Shown: positions 50,505 to 59,115 of the stretch, piece after piece | Numbering within the stretch: the first letter of the stretch is position 1 | Layout: each line of letters starts with the position of its first letter | Assembly: GCA_937973555.1 (NCBI GenBank) | Contig: CALJKL010000029.1 | Span: 1 to 64,000 of the forward strand | Direction of reading: 5' to 3' | Source of the DNA: an uncultured Flavobacteriales bacterium | Lineage (GTDB): Bacteria > Bacteroidota > Bacteroidia > Flavobacteriales > Weeksellaceae | DNA: 64,000 bases | Notes under the pieces: model-generated | Database searches by the model: none | What the model was told of the DNA's origin: nothing | The model's input: the letters and a program-made list of their open reading frames with translations, nothing else | Position numbers and translations under genes: made by a program

Positions 50505-51824
50505 TTAACTTGTTCTAATCCATTTCCAAAGTTCTTTGAAGGTCGCTTTATTTCCGTACATTAAGATACCTACACGGTAAATTTTGGAGGCTACAAAAAC
50601 CATGGTCAAAGTAGAAAGAACCAAAAGCGTAATGGAAAGAACAATTTGCCAAATAGGCACTCCAAAAGGGATTCTTGCAATCATCGCAACAGGAGAGGTG
50701 AGGGGAATGATGGACAACCAAAAAGCCATAGGCCCTTCGGGATTGTTAATCAGTCCAAAACTTCCATACATACCCAGCATTAAAGGCAAAATTCCAAATA
50801 TGGTAAATTGTTGTGTCTCTGTTTCGTTGTCTACGGCAGAGCCAATGGCTGCATACATAGAGCTGTAGAAGATATAACCCAATAAGAAGAATACTATAAA
50901 AACAAAAATAATCAGCCCGAAATTCAAATCCAAAAGAGAATGAGAAACTTCTGCAAAAACCCCTTTGATATTCATTTTTTCTAAAGGAATTTCCTGATTA
51001 TTTGCAATATTGGCAGGGACATTAGACGCAAAACTTCTGTTAAAGAATAGTGCGCCAACAATGGTCATCGTAATCCAAATAGCAAATTGTGTAAGAGCTA
51101 CCAAGGTAACACCAATAATTTTACCCATCATCAGTTCAAAAGGCTTTACCGATGAAATGATGATTTCTACCACACGGTTATTTTTTTCTTCTAGAACGCT
51201 TCGCATTACTCTTACCCCATAAATAATGATAAACATGAAGGTAACATACATCAATGCCATGCTTAATCCGGATTTTACTCCAAAAGCCAAAGTATTGTCT
51301 TGCTTGTTATTATCTACCACGTTTTTGGTATTGATTTCAAAACCTTTGTCTAAGTCTTTTAGTTGAATTTCTGTAAGACCAAGGTTTTTTATTTTTTCTT
51401 TTTTGATGACATCAGACATTGCCGAAGCAATTTTTTGTTTTACATCAAAACCTACATTTTTATTGACAAAAAGTTGAGTTTGAGATTGTAATGCTTCATA
51501 GTTTTTGTTTTCCATTTTTGGGATTACCAGCACGCCGTCTACATTATCTACCATTTCCGGAAGGGAAGAGATAAGGGCTTTTTCAGCGGTATCAGGAACG
51601 TAAATTAGTTTTACGTCTTTAGGTGCTTTCAGTTGTTTTTGGAAAATTTCACTTTTATCGATAACATTGAAGGTGTATTCTGTTTCATTGGCTTTCAGCA
51701 TAAAAGCAATAAGAGAACCGAATCCTATCAATAGTATAGGTGCTAAAAGGGTAAGAATGATAAAAGATTTTTTCTTTACCTGTGTTAAGAATTCTCTTTT
51801 GGTAATGATATAGATGTTTTTCAT
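50505..51824 (-). CDS. ABC transporter permease, NatB/YhaP type
   Basis: An inner-membrane exporter subunit (439 aa). One N-terminal helix (KKSFIILTLLAPILLIGFGSLIAFML) is followed by a large extracytoplasmic domain of about 160 residues, then about six helices with the ABC-2 signature ending near MLGMYGSFGLINNPEGPMAFWLSIIPLTSPVAMIARIPFGVPIWQ. NatB-like proteins export sodium or drugs; substrate not known here. It is in an operon with its ATPase upstream (22-base gap) and the nitroreductase downstream. Confidence 0.92.
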   Translation of the reverse strand: MKNIYIITKREFLTQVKKKSFIILTLLAPILLIGFGSLIAFMLKANETEYTFNVIDKSEIFQKQLKAPKDVKLIYVPDTAEKALISSLPEMVDNVDGVLVIPKMENKNYEALQSQTQLFVNKNVGFDVKQKIASAMSDVIKKEKIKNLGLTEIQLKDLDKGFEINTKNVVDNNKQDNTLAFGVKSGLSMALMYVTFMFIIIYGVRVMRSVLEEKNNRVVEIIISSVKPFELMMGKIIGVTLVALTQFAIWITMTIVGALFFNRSFASNVPANIANNQEIPLEKMNIKGVFAEVSHSLLDLNFGLIIFVFIVFFLLGYIFYSSMYAAIGSAVDNETETQQFTIFGILPLMLGMYGSFGLINNPEGPMAFWLSIIPLTSPVAMIARIPFGVPIWQIVLSITLLVLSTLTMVFVASKIYRVGILMYGNKATFKELWKWIRTS

Positions 51825-51846
51825 TTTCTGGTCTAATTAAGATCGA

Positions 51847-52764
51847 TTAATTTTCGTTTTGTGAAGTCACTGCAGTGATGAATACTTCATTCATACCGGG
51901 GATTTTTTCATCAAAACTACTTATTTTCCCAGCTTTCATGAGGTCGTTCAGTAAAAGGTTTTGGTCTTTGTCATTTTTTAAATCAAAAGAAACCAATCCG
52001 TTTTTTTCTGTAATGCCATTGAAGGCATATTGATTTTTTAAAGCTTCAAAATTTTCAGCATGAATATCCGAAAGGACAATGCTGTATAAGTTTTGTTTGA
52101 ATTTTTCTCTTACTTCAAAAACTTTTCCGTCCAGAATTTTTTTAGAATTGTTGATAAGCGCTACGCTGTCACACATTTCTTCTACGCTTTCCATACGGTG
52201 GGTAGAAAGTATAATGGTAGTGCCTTGTTCCTTCAATTTTAGGATTTGATCTTTTACCAAATTGGCATTTACAGGATCGAAACCTGAAAATGGCTCATCC
52301 AAAATCAAGAGTTTCGGCTGATGCAAGACGGTTACCACAAATTGAATCTTCTGCGCCATCCCTTTAGACAGTTCAGAAAGTTTCTTATTCCACCAATGGT
52401 CTATTTCCAATTGGTCGAACCAATATTTAGCCTGCTGAAGAGCATCGTTTTTCTTCATGCCTTTCAGCTCCCCAAAATACAAGATTTGGTCTCCCACCGT
52501 CATGTTTTTGTACAGACCTCTTTCTTCGGGCATATAACCGATGTCTTTGATGTGGTAGGGATTGAGTTTTTCACCATTGATCAAAACTTCACCCGAATCT
52601 GCCTGCGTAATTTGATTGATGATACGGATAAATGTTGTTTTTCCAGCACCGTTTGGACCAAGAAGTCCATAAATGGATGCTTTTGGAACCTCTATACTGA
52701 AATTTTGTAGGGCCAGTTTTTTTCCGGCGTTATAAGTTTTGGTAACGTTTTTTGCCTGTAGCAT
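51847..52764 (-). CDS. ABC transporter ATP-binding protein, NatA/YhaQ type
   Basis: The ATPase of the export system (305 aa). Walker A is GPNGAGKTTF; the signature ELSKGMAQKIQFV is an LSxGM variant of LSGGQ, usual in this subfamily; Walker B and D-loop are LLILDEPFSGFDPVNANLV; the H-loop His is in ILSTHRMESVEE. The C-terminal DUF4162 extension (about 215-305) is typical for NatA. It is the first gene of a three-gene operon. Confidence 0.94.
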   Translation of the reverse strand: MLQAKNVTKTYNAGKKLALQNFSIEVPKASIYGLLGPNGAGKTTFIRIINQITQADSGEVLINGEKLNPYHIKDIGYMPEERGLYKNMTVGDQILYFGELKGMKKNDALQQAKYWFDQLEIDHWWNKKLSELSKGMAQKIQFVVTVLHQPKLLILDEPFSGFDPVNANLVKDQILKLKEQGTTIILSTHRMESVEEMCDSVALINNSKKILDGKVFEVREKFKQNLYSIVLSDIHAENFEALKNQYAFNGITEKNGLVSFDLKNDKDQNLLLNDLMKAGKISSFDEKIPGMNEVFITAVTSQNEN

Positions 52765-52837
52765 TGTTTTATTTTATTCTAATGAATGAGTAGCGAATTT
52801 ACGTAAATGTTACTGAAAATTTTGATTAATTTATACA

Positions 52838-52866
52838 AAAAAAACCATCCGAAAAGAATGGTTTTA
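52838..52866 (-). terminator. Intrinsic terminator after dnaJ
   Basis: AAAACCAT / ATGGTTTT stem with a 9-base loop; the minus strand continues into a T-run. It separates grpE-dnaJ from the ABC operon. Confidence 0.8.
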
Positions 52867-52884
52867 CGATATTGAAATTCAATT

Positions 52885-54006
52885 TTAGTTGAACATATCT
52901 CTTACTTTGTCAAAGAATGATTTTTCCTTTCCTGAAGGCTCTGCCTCCATTTGTCCGGTTTTCATTTGGGTTTCAAAGAAATCTTTTTGTTCCGGAGTTA
53001 GTTTTTGAGGCGTCCAAACATTGATGTGGACAAACATATCACCTTTGCCATAAGAATCTATACTAGGAACTCCTTTTCCTGCCAATCTTAAGATTTTTCC
53101 GGATTGGGTACCTGCATCAATTTTAATTTTCACTTTTCCGCCCACGGTGTTTATTTCTTTGGTTGTTCCCAAAGCCGCTTCAGCAAAAGAAATGTAAAGT
53201 TCTTGATGAAGATTGTCTCCTTCACGTTTGATGAATTTATCCTGTTCTTCTTCTATCACTACAAGCAAATCTCCCGGAACACCGCCGAAAGGGGCATCAT
53301 TTCCTTTTCCTCTTACATTCAGTTGAATGCCGTCTCTTGCTCCTGCAGGAATGTTGATGCTTACTTCTTCATCAGTCTTTATCAATCCTTCAGCATTAGC
53401 ACCAGCCGGAATTTTGTCTGCTACTTTCCCTAAACCATTACAGGTACCACAGGTTGTTTGCGTCTGCATTTGCCCGAACATGGTATTCATTACCTTTATC
53501 TGAGCACCACTTCCATGACATGTAGGGCAAGTTTTGGAAGAAACACCAGGAGCTACTTTCAGACGTTTTACTTTAATGGTTTTAGTGGTACCATTTACCA
53601 TTTCGTCTAGATTCAGTTTTATTCTAACCCTTAGATTAGAACCTTTTACTTGTTGGTGTCTAGCACCGCCGCCAAAACCACCGCCAAAATGTCCTCCGAA
53701 AATATCTCCGAATTGAGAAAAAATATCTTCCATGTTCATTCCGCCACCGAAACCTCCTCCGCCATATCCTCCGCCGTTTCCGCTCATGCCGGCATGCCCA
53801 TATTGGTTGTATCTTGCGCGCTTGTTGTCATCGCTCAATACTTCATAGGCTTCTGCAGCTTCTTTAAATTTTTCTTCTGCAGTCTTATCTCCCGGGTTTT
53901 TGTCTGGGTGATACTTGATGGCCAGTTTTCGGTAGGCTTTCTTTATTTCGTCTGCGGAAGCAGATTTGGATACCCCTAATATTTCGTAGTAATCTCTTTT
54001 TGACAT
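52885..54006 (-). CDS. dnaJ: Chaperone DnaJ with one of two zinc centres missing
   Basis: An Hsp40 co-chaperone delivering substrates to DnaK. The J domain (1-70) has the HPD motif at 33-35. A Gly/Phe-rich linker (about 70-115) has GGYGGGGFGGGMNMEDIF. The substrate-binding domain normally has four CxxCxGxG motifs. Here only two remain, CPTCHGSG (Cys160/163) and CGTCNGLG (Cys186/189); where motifs one and four should be (about 143 and 200) there are no cysteines (TIKVKRL and KIPAGANAEG). So zinc centre II is kept and centre I is lost. It is in an operon with grpE. Confidence 0.95.
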   Translation of the reverse strand: MSKRDYYEILGVSKSASADEIKKAYRKLAIKYHPDKNPGDKTAEEKFKEAAEAYEVLSDDNKRARYNQYGHAGMSGNGGGYGGGGFGGGMNMEDIFSQFGDIFGGHFGGGFGGGARHQQVKGSNLRVRIKLNLDEMVNGTTKTIKVKRLKVAPGVSSKTCPTCHGSGAQIKVMNTMFGQMQTQTTCGTCNGLGKVADKIPAGANAEGLIKTDEEVSINIPAGARDGIQLNVRGKGNDAPFGGVPGDLLVVIEEEQDKFIKREGDNLHQELYISFAEAALGTTKEINTVGGKVKIKIDAGTQSGKILRLAGKGVPSIDSYGKGDMFVHINVWTPQKLTPEQKDFFETQMKTGQMEAEPSGKEKSFFDKVRDMFN

Positions 54007-54013
54007 AATTTAT

Positions 54014-54064
54014 AAATGATAAAAGATGAAAGATAAGTAATCAAAAACAAATCGCTTATCTTTC
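54014..54064. repeat. Heptad units and 10-bp inverted repeat between grpE and dnaJ
   Basis: Four 7-bp units (AAATGAT, AAAAGAT, GAAAGAT, AAGTAAT) lie in phase at 54014-54041. GAAAGATAAG (54028-54037) forms a perfect inverted repeat with CTTATCTTTC (54055-54064) in the 68-base intergenic gap. Confidence 0.5.
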
Positions 54065-54074
54065 ACCGTTGATA

Positions 54075-54614
54075 TTAGTTTCCTGTAACTACTTTTGCGA
54101 ACCTTATTACCCTTTCGTGTAATTGATATCCGGTTTCAATAATATCTACAATTTTTCCTTTTAATTCTTCTGTTGGGGAAGGGATTTGTGTAATGGCTTC
54201 ATGGAAATCTACATTGAAATCATCTCCCACATTTACTTCTAAAGGTTTTAATCCTTTTTCTCCCAATTTATTTTTGAATTTCTGATAAATCAGTTCTACA
54301 CCTTTCAAGTCAGATTCATTGCCTGTTTTTGCAATTTCTTTGATAGCCCTTTCAAAATCATCTAAAATGGCAAGCATAGAAACCATGAAATCTTGATTGG
54401 CATACTGAGCAAATTCCATTTTTTCCTTTAAAGTTCTTTTTTTATAATTTTCGAACTCAGCATATAACCTCAAATAATTGTTTTTTTCTTCTGCCAAAAG
54501 GTCTTCTATGGTAGCCTCTTCTGTCACATTTTCATTAACAGTTTCTTCTGACTCTAAATTTACCTGTTCTTGATTATTTAGGTTTTCTTCGTTTAGTTCT
54601 TTGTTTTCGTCCAT
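54075..54614 (-). CDS. grpE: Nucleotide exchange factor GrpE
   Basis: Releases ADP from DnaK. An acidic, probably disordered N-terminus (1-~40) leads to the long dimer helix (LLAEEKNNYLRLYAEFENYKKRTLKEK) and the C-terminal beta domain with FNVDFHEAITQIPSPTEELKGKIVDIIETGYQLHERVIRFAKVVV-type end. Length (179 aa) is normal. It is first in the operon with dnaJ. A -7 element lies just upstream; no CIRCE or other heat-shock operator is visible. Confidence 0.95.
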   Translation of the reverse strand: MDENKELNEENLNNQEQVNLESEETVNENVTEEATIEDLLAEEKNNYLRLYAEFENYKKRTLKEKMEFAQYANQDFMVSMLAILDDFERAIKEIAKTGNESDLKGVELIYQKFKNKLGEKGLKPLEVNVGDDFNVDFHEAITQIPSPTEELKGKIVDIIETGYQLHERVIRFAKVVTGN

Positions 54615-54654
54615 TTTTCTAGATTTTACTATTCTTTTAAGACAAAGAATTTGC

Positions 54655-54662
54655 CAAAATTA
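54655..54662 (-). promoter_or_regulatory. -7 element for grpE-dnaJ
   Basis: Minus strand TAATTTTG (TAnnTTTG), 40 bases before the grpE ATG. Confidence 0.5.
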
Positions 54663-54702
54663 TTTTTAGGAAAATTTGGCAGAATTTTATTATTAAAAGT
54701 TT

Positions 54703-56025
54703 TTAATGGTTGGTAAATGTCTGATAAAGGAGATAAAGATTAAAGATAATTATAATGAGTGAAATGCCCCAAGCCAATATTTTTAGAACGGGCTTATTTA
54801 CAAATTCTCCCATTTTTTCTTTATTGTTGGTGAACATTACCAATGGTATTACTGCAAAACTCAATTGCATGGAAAGAATAACCTGACTGAGAACCAGTAA
54901 ATCTGCAGTGCCTTTTTCACCATACCAAAGGGCTACAAAAAATGCGGGAACTACTGCTATTAATCTGGTAATTAATCTTCTGAGCCAAGGTTTCAGTTTA
55001 ATGTTCAGAAAACCTTCCATTACCACTTGTCCGGCCAAAGTTCCGGTAAGGGTAGAGTTTTGTCCAGATGCTAAAAGTGCTATAGCAAAGACTATACTTG
55101 CTAAGCCCGTTCCCAAAATAGGAGCCAAAAGTTTATGTGCATCGTTGATGTCTGCCACCTCAAAAAATCCTTTTGTATGAAAGGATGCAGAAGCCACAAT
55201 TAAAATAGAAGCATTAATGAAAAATGCAATAAAAAGGGCTAAAGTACTGTCTATAGTCGCAAATTTGATGGCTTCTTTTTTTCCTTCAGTAGTTCTGGCG
55301 TAATTTCTGGTTTGTACAATACTGCTGTGTAAATACAGATTGTGAGGCATTACTGTAGCACCCAAAATACCGATGGCTATATAGAGCATAGATGGATTGG
55401 TAATGATTTCCTTTTTAGGAATTAATCCTTCCAACATTGGGTAAACTGAAGGATTTGACAAAATAATTTCATACCCAAAGCAAATTAAAATAATGATAAT
55501 AAATGCTCCTACTACTGCCTCTATCCAGCGAAAACCTCTTGCCTGAATCATTAGGATCAACAAAACGTCTATTACCGTCAAAGCAATACCCCAAGGCAAA
55601 GGAAGCCCGAATAGTAAATTGAGTGCAATAGCCGAACCGATGACTTCTGCTAAATCACATGCTGCTATAGCAATTTCACAAAGTATCCAAAGTATATAAT
55701 TTACCAATGGATGATAGTGGTCTCTGCAAGCTTGTGCCAAGTCTCTTTCTGCAACTACCCCTAATTTTAAGGAAAGATGCTGAAGTATAATGGCAAAGAA
55801 ATTTGAAATAAGAATTACTGAGAGCAGTGTATAGCCATATTTTGCGCCACCAGCAATATCTGTAGCCCAATTTCCCGGATCCATGTAGCCAACAGCAATC
55901 ATTAATCCCGGACCTGCAAATGCCAGTAGTTTCTGCCAGAATTTCCCATTAGAAGGAACATGGATAGATGAAAAAACTTCAGAAAGAGAATTGTTTGTTT
56001 TTTCTTTTCGCCAGGGTTTATTCAT
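54703..56025 (-). CDS. mntH: Nramp-family Mn2+/Fe2+ transporter MntH
   Basis: A proton-coupled divalent metal importer (440 aa, 11 helices). The TM1 metal site is in MIAVGYMDPGNWATDI (DPGN) and the TM6 site in GATVMPHNLYLHSSIVQTR (MPH). Both support manganese or iron, not magnesium, as substrate. The promoter carries an inverted repeat at the -7/+1 region, which fits control by a DtxR/MntR-type repressor. The repressor gene itself is not in the window. Confidence 0.95.
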   Translation of the reverse strand: MNKPWRKEKTNNSLSEVFSSIHVPSNGKFWQKLLAFAGPGLMIAVGYMDPGNWATDIAGGAKYGYTLLSVILISNFFAIILQHLSLKLGVVAERDLAQACRDHYHPLVNYILWILCEIAIAACDLAEVIGSAIALNLLFGLPLPWGIALTVIDVLLILMIQARGFRWIEAVVGAFIIIILICFGYEIILSNPSVYPMLEGLIPKKEIITNPSMLYIAIGILGATVMPHNLYLHSSIVQTRNYARTTEGKKEAIKFATIDSTLALFIAFFINASILIVASASFHTKGFFEVADINDAHKLLAPILGTGLASIVFAIALLASGQNSTLTGTLAGQVVMEGFLNIKLKPWLRRLITRLIAVVPAFFVALWYGEKGTADLLVLSQVILSMQLSFAVIPLVMFTNNKEKMGEFVNKPVLKILAWGISLIIIIFNLYLLYQTFTNH

Positions 56026-56039
56026 GTTAAATCTAAAAA

Positions 56040-56059
56040 TTGTTAGCTTTATCTAACAA
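56040..56059 (-). promoter_or_regulatory. Operator-like inverted repeat at the mntH promoter
   Basis: TTGTTAG, a 6-base spacer and CTAACAA form a perfect 7-bp dyad between the -7 element and the ATG, with one arm overlapping the -7 element. This is the position expected for an MntR/DtxR-type metal repressor; the regulator is inferred. Confidence 0.6.
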
Positions 56060-56085
56060 ATATAGTTAAATTATACTTATTTCAA
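56057..56085 (-). promoter_or_regulatory. Promoter of mntH
   Basis: On the minus strand TTG (56083-56085), an 18-base spacer and TATATTTG (56057-56064). The leader is about 25 bases. Confidence 0.7.
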
Positions 56086-56097
56086 TTTTTTTTTCAA

Positions 56098-56126
56098 AAA
56101 AAACCGCTTCAGAACATGAAACGGTA
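56098..56126 (-). terminator. Intrinsic terminator after the DUF937-OmpA gene
   Basis: On the minus strand ACCGTTTC / GAAGCGGT (one G-U pair), 7-base loop, then a T-run. Confidence 0.8.
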
Positions 56127-56147
56127 TTTATTATAGATTAAAAAAAA

Positions 56148-57401
56148 TTATTTTGTAAGTCTGATAGCGGTTTTTCTGTCTGCTTCTCTTTCTGTATCGG
56201 TTGCTTTTTCATCTATTTTAGCAAATTGTTCACCATAGCCTTTGGCATCAGTTACTTGGGCAGATCCTATTGCAGTTTTTACTTCTTCGGCTCTTTTTTG
56301 GGATAAGTCGAGGTTGGCTTTTTCATCACCAACTTTATCTGTAAAGACTCCAATTTTAATTTTTGCTTGTGGAAATTCAGTTAAAATAGATTTTAAATTA
56401 TCAACTTGTTTTTGAGACTCTTGAGTTAATTTTTCAGAATTAAATTCGAAATTTAAATTATCAAAATTAAACCATTTAGACTTTAATTTTTCTTCGCTAG
56501 CGTTTTTGTATTCGTCTGATTTTAAGAACTGTACCAGCTGTTCTTCTATACCGTCTTTATAAGCATTTATAGTTTTTCCGCTTGGCAATAAAATTTCTAC
56601 AGTTTCTTTATTGCTAATGTTAATGGTATCATTACCTTTATTAGTAACAGTGTCTTTTATAACGGCAGTTTTGTTGATGGTTTTTGTGTTTTCTTTAGTT
56701 TGAAATTGATTCCAAATAAACCAGACTGCGATTCCCAATAAAATGAGTGGTATCAGCCATTTCCAAAATGAGCCGCCATTTTTATTTTTAGAATTGGATA
56801 AGGAAGTATTTTTTTCGGCAACTTCTTTTTTCGGCACAGGTATAGAATTGCTAATTTTTTCAGATGCAGAACTAATTTTTTCTTTTGCATTTTCCGAAAA
56901 ATTTCCGAAACCAAAAGATCCTAATGAAAGACCCGCAGGCATTAAAGAAGGGATTAAACCTTTTTGTTCTGATAAAAGTTTTGAGATGTCACTTTTATTA
57001 AGATTTTTTTCTGTAGCATATCTATTAATTATGCCAATAGAAGTTCCTGTTACATAATTCATTAATGAACTGGCTGAAGTTTTGCCAACACCTGAGTGTT
57101 TTGAAACCAAATCTAGTATATCATCTAATTGATTATTAAAAATAGATGAAATAAGGTTATTTATGACAGGATTATCTGAAGTACTTTCTAACAAATTGTC
57201 CAAAATCTCACTGGAAGCAGAATCCGAAAGAGAATTTAAAACCATAGGATTTTCTGCATTGTTTGCCAATCCTCCTAATACTGCAGGCATTAAGCTACCT
57301 ATAGCTTTCGAAACTTTAGATTCGCTTTCTCCAATTTTTGTTGCAGCCTTAGAAATAAATTCTGGACTAAGTTGTGATTTAATAAGATCAATAATTGCCA
57401 T
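56148..57401 (-). CDS. DUF937 - transmembrane - OmpA-like fusion protein
   Basis: The N-terminal DUF937 (about 5-160) has ISKAATKIGESESKVSKAIGSLMPAVLGGLANNA and a second helical repeat SKHSGVGKTSASSLMNYVTGTSIGIINRYATEK. A Ser/Lys-rich linker precedes one membrane helix (about 213-232, WLIPLILLGIAVWFIW). The C-terminal OmpA-like peptidoglycan-binding domain (about 300-417) has FDNLNFEFNSEKLTQESQKQVDNLKSIL and LSQKRAEEVKTAI, ending DREADRKTAIRL. With no signal peptide, DUF937 would be cytoplasmic and OmpA periplasmic, bridging the inner membrane to the wall. Function unknown. Confidence 0.88.
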   Translation of the reverse strand: MAIIDLIKSQLSPEFISKAATKIGESESKVSKAIGSLMPAVLGGLANNAENPMVLNSLSDSASSEILDNLLESTSDNPVINNLISSIFNNQLDDILDLVSKHSGVGKTSASSLMNYVTGTSIGIINRYATEKNLNKSDISKLLSEQKGLIPSLMPAGLSLGSFGFGNFSENAKEKISSASEKISNSIPVPKKEVAEKNTSLSNSKNKNGGSFWKWLIPLILLGIAVWFIWNQFQTKENTKTINKTAVIKDTVTNKGNDTINISNKETVEILLPSGKTINAYKDGIEEQLVQFLKSDEYKNASEEKLKSKWFNFDNLNFEFNSEKLTQESQKQVDNLKSILTEFPQAKIKIGVFTDKVGDEKANLDLSQKRAEEVKTAIGSAQVTDAKGYGEQFAKIDEKATDTEREADRKTAIRLTK

Positions 57402-57495
57402 AATAATTTCTTTTACGTATTAAACAATTGATTTTAAATAATTGACAATATTTGTTACAAAAATCCTTCCATAAAATGGATGACATTGTGAATTT

Positions 57496-58971
57496 TTAAT
57501 AAGCTTTAGCAAATAGAACTCTTTTATTGGAAGGTTTTCCGGTAATTAATGAAACGCCTTGCTCTTCTTCGGCATCCAAAGGAATGCATCTTATTGTAGC
57601 TTTGGTTTCTTCTTTTATTTGTTCTTCTTCTTCGGCAGTACCATCCCAATGAGCTGCAATAAATCCTCCTTTTTCTTCTAAAACTTTTTTGAATTCTTCA
57701 TAAGAATCTACCTTGGTGATATGCTCGTTTCTGTAGGTTTCAGCTTTTTTGTAGATGTCGTTTTGAACGGTCTCCAATAAATCTTCTATATAGTTTTCTA
57801 TATTTTCGATAGGTTTTATTTCTTTAGAAAGATTGTCTCTTCTGGCAATTTCTACAGATTTATTTGCTAGGTCATTTGGTCCTATGGCAATTCTTAATGG
57901 TACACCTTTCAATTCGTATTCTGCAAATTTCCAGCCTGGTTTGTATTCTGTTCGGTCGTCGTATTTTACAGAAATGCCTTTGGATTTCAGTTTGTCAAAA
58001 ATGTCATTGGCCACTTTAGAAATTTCTGCCAACTGTTCTTCTCCTTTGAAAATAGGTACAATAACTACCTGAATTGGTGCCAGTTTTGGAGGAAGTACCA
58101 ATCCGAAATCATCTGAATGCGTCATGATAAGCGCGCCCATTAATCTGGTAGAAACTCCCCATGAGGTAGCCCAAGCAAATTCTTGTTTTCCTTCTCTGTT
58201 GGTGAATTTTACATCAAATGCTTTAGCGAAATTTTGTCCCAAGAAGTGAGAAGTACCTGCCTGAAGTGCTTTACCGTCTTGCATCATGGCTTCGATACAA
58301 TACGTTTCGTCAGCACCTGCAAATCTTTCAGTAGGCGTTTTGAATCCTTTAATTACTGGGATTGCCATATAATTTTCTACCACATCAGCATATACCTCCA
58401 GCATTTTTTCGGTTTCCTCTATAGCCTCATCTCTTGTAGCGTGCGCTGTATGACCTTCTTGCCACAGGAATTCTGCAGTTCTTAGGAAAAGTCTTGTTCT
58501 CATTTCCCAACGTACTACGTTAGCCCATTGGTTAATTAATATAGGTAAATCTCTGTAAGATTGAATCCATGATTTGTAGGTATTCCAGATGATGGCTTCA
58601 GAAGTAGGTCTTACGATAAGCTCTTCTTCTAATTTAGCTTCAGGATCTACAATAAGTTTGTGAGGATTGTTAGGGTCTGTTTTTAATCTATAATGTGTTA
58701 CTACAGCACATTCTTTGGCAAAACCTTCAGCATTTTTTTCTTCAGCTTCAAATAAACTTTTCGGAACGAAGAGCGGGAAGTAAGCATTCTGATGCCCTGT
58801 TTCTTTAAATTTTTTGTCTAATTCCTGCTGAATTTTTTCCCAAATTGCATAACCATAGGGTTTTATAACCATGCTTCCTCTTACGCCAGAGTTCTCTGCA
58901 AGGTCTGCTTTCACTACCAGTTCGTTATACCATTTGCTGTAATCTTCATTCCTTTTTGTTAATTTTGCCAT
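57496..58971 (-). CDS. proS: Prolyl-tRNA synthetase (archaeal/eukaryotic type)
   Basis: A class II synthetase charging tRNA-Pro (491 aa). It is the short type without the bacterial INS editing domain. Motif 2 and neighbouring residues are RPTSEAIIWNTYKSWIQSYRDLPILINQWANVVRWEMRTRLFLRTAEFLWQEGHTAHAT; the ATP/proline site includes AGTSHFLGQNFAKAF, and motif 3 is WATSWGVSTRLMGALIMTHSDDFGLVLPP. The anticodon-binding and C-terminal zinc-like domains follow, ending AKAY with a terminal Tyr, as expected. Divergent from the tyrosine-rich lipoprotein gene. Confidence 0.96.
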   Translation of the reverse strand: MAKLTKRNEDYSKWYNELVVKADLAENSGVRGSMVIKPYGYAIWEKIQQELDKKFKETGHQNAYFPLFVPKSLFEAEEKNAEGFAKECAVVTHYRLKTDPNNPHKLIVDPEAKLEEELIVRPTSEAIIWNTYKSWIQSYRDLPILINQWANVVRWEMRTRLFLRTAEFLWQEGHTAHATRDEAIEETEKMLEVYADVVENYMAIPVIKGFKTPTERFAGADETYCIEAMMQDGKALQAGTSHFLGQNFAKAFDVKFTNREGKQEFAWATSWGVSTRLMGALIMTHSDDFGLVLPPKLAPIQVVIVPIFKGEEQLAEISKVANDIFDKLKSKGISVKYDDRTEYKPGWKFAEYELKGVPLRIAIGPNDLANKSVEIARRDNLSKEIKPIENIENYIEDLLETVQNDIYKKAETYRNEHITKVDSYEEFKKVLEEKGGFIAAHWDGTAEEEEQIKEETKATIRCIPLDAEEEQGVSLITGKPSNKRVLFAKAY

Positions 58972-59001
58972 TTTTTTTTAAATAAATTTTAACTTTTTAA
59001 T

Positions 59002-59034
59002 TTTGAATAAATCTAAAGATAAATTGTACTTTTG
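59002..59034 (+). promoter_or_regulatory. Promoter of the tyrosine-rich lipoprotein gene
   Basis: TTTG (59002-59005), 21-base spacer, TACTTTTG (59027-59034). The leader to the ATG at 59116 would be about 75 bases. Confidence 0.6.
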
Positions 59035-59085
59035 ATCGAAAATAATACCTTAGGCGTATTGGTATGCTTTTAGTATTAATAAATG

Positions 59086-59093
59086 CAAAGATA
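59086..59093 (-). promoter_or_regulatory. -7 element directed towards proS
   Basis: Minus strand TATCTTTG (TAnnTTTG), 114 bases upstream of the proS ATG and overlapping the leader of the divergent gene. Confidence 0.45.
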
Positions 59094-59115
59094 AATAAAC
59101 TTAATCACATCTATC

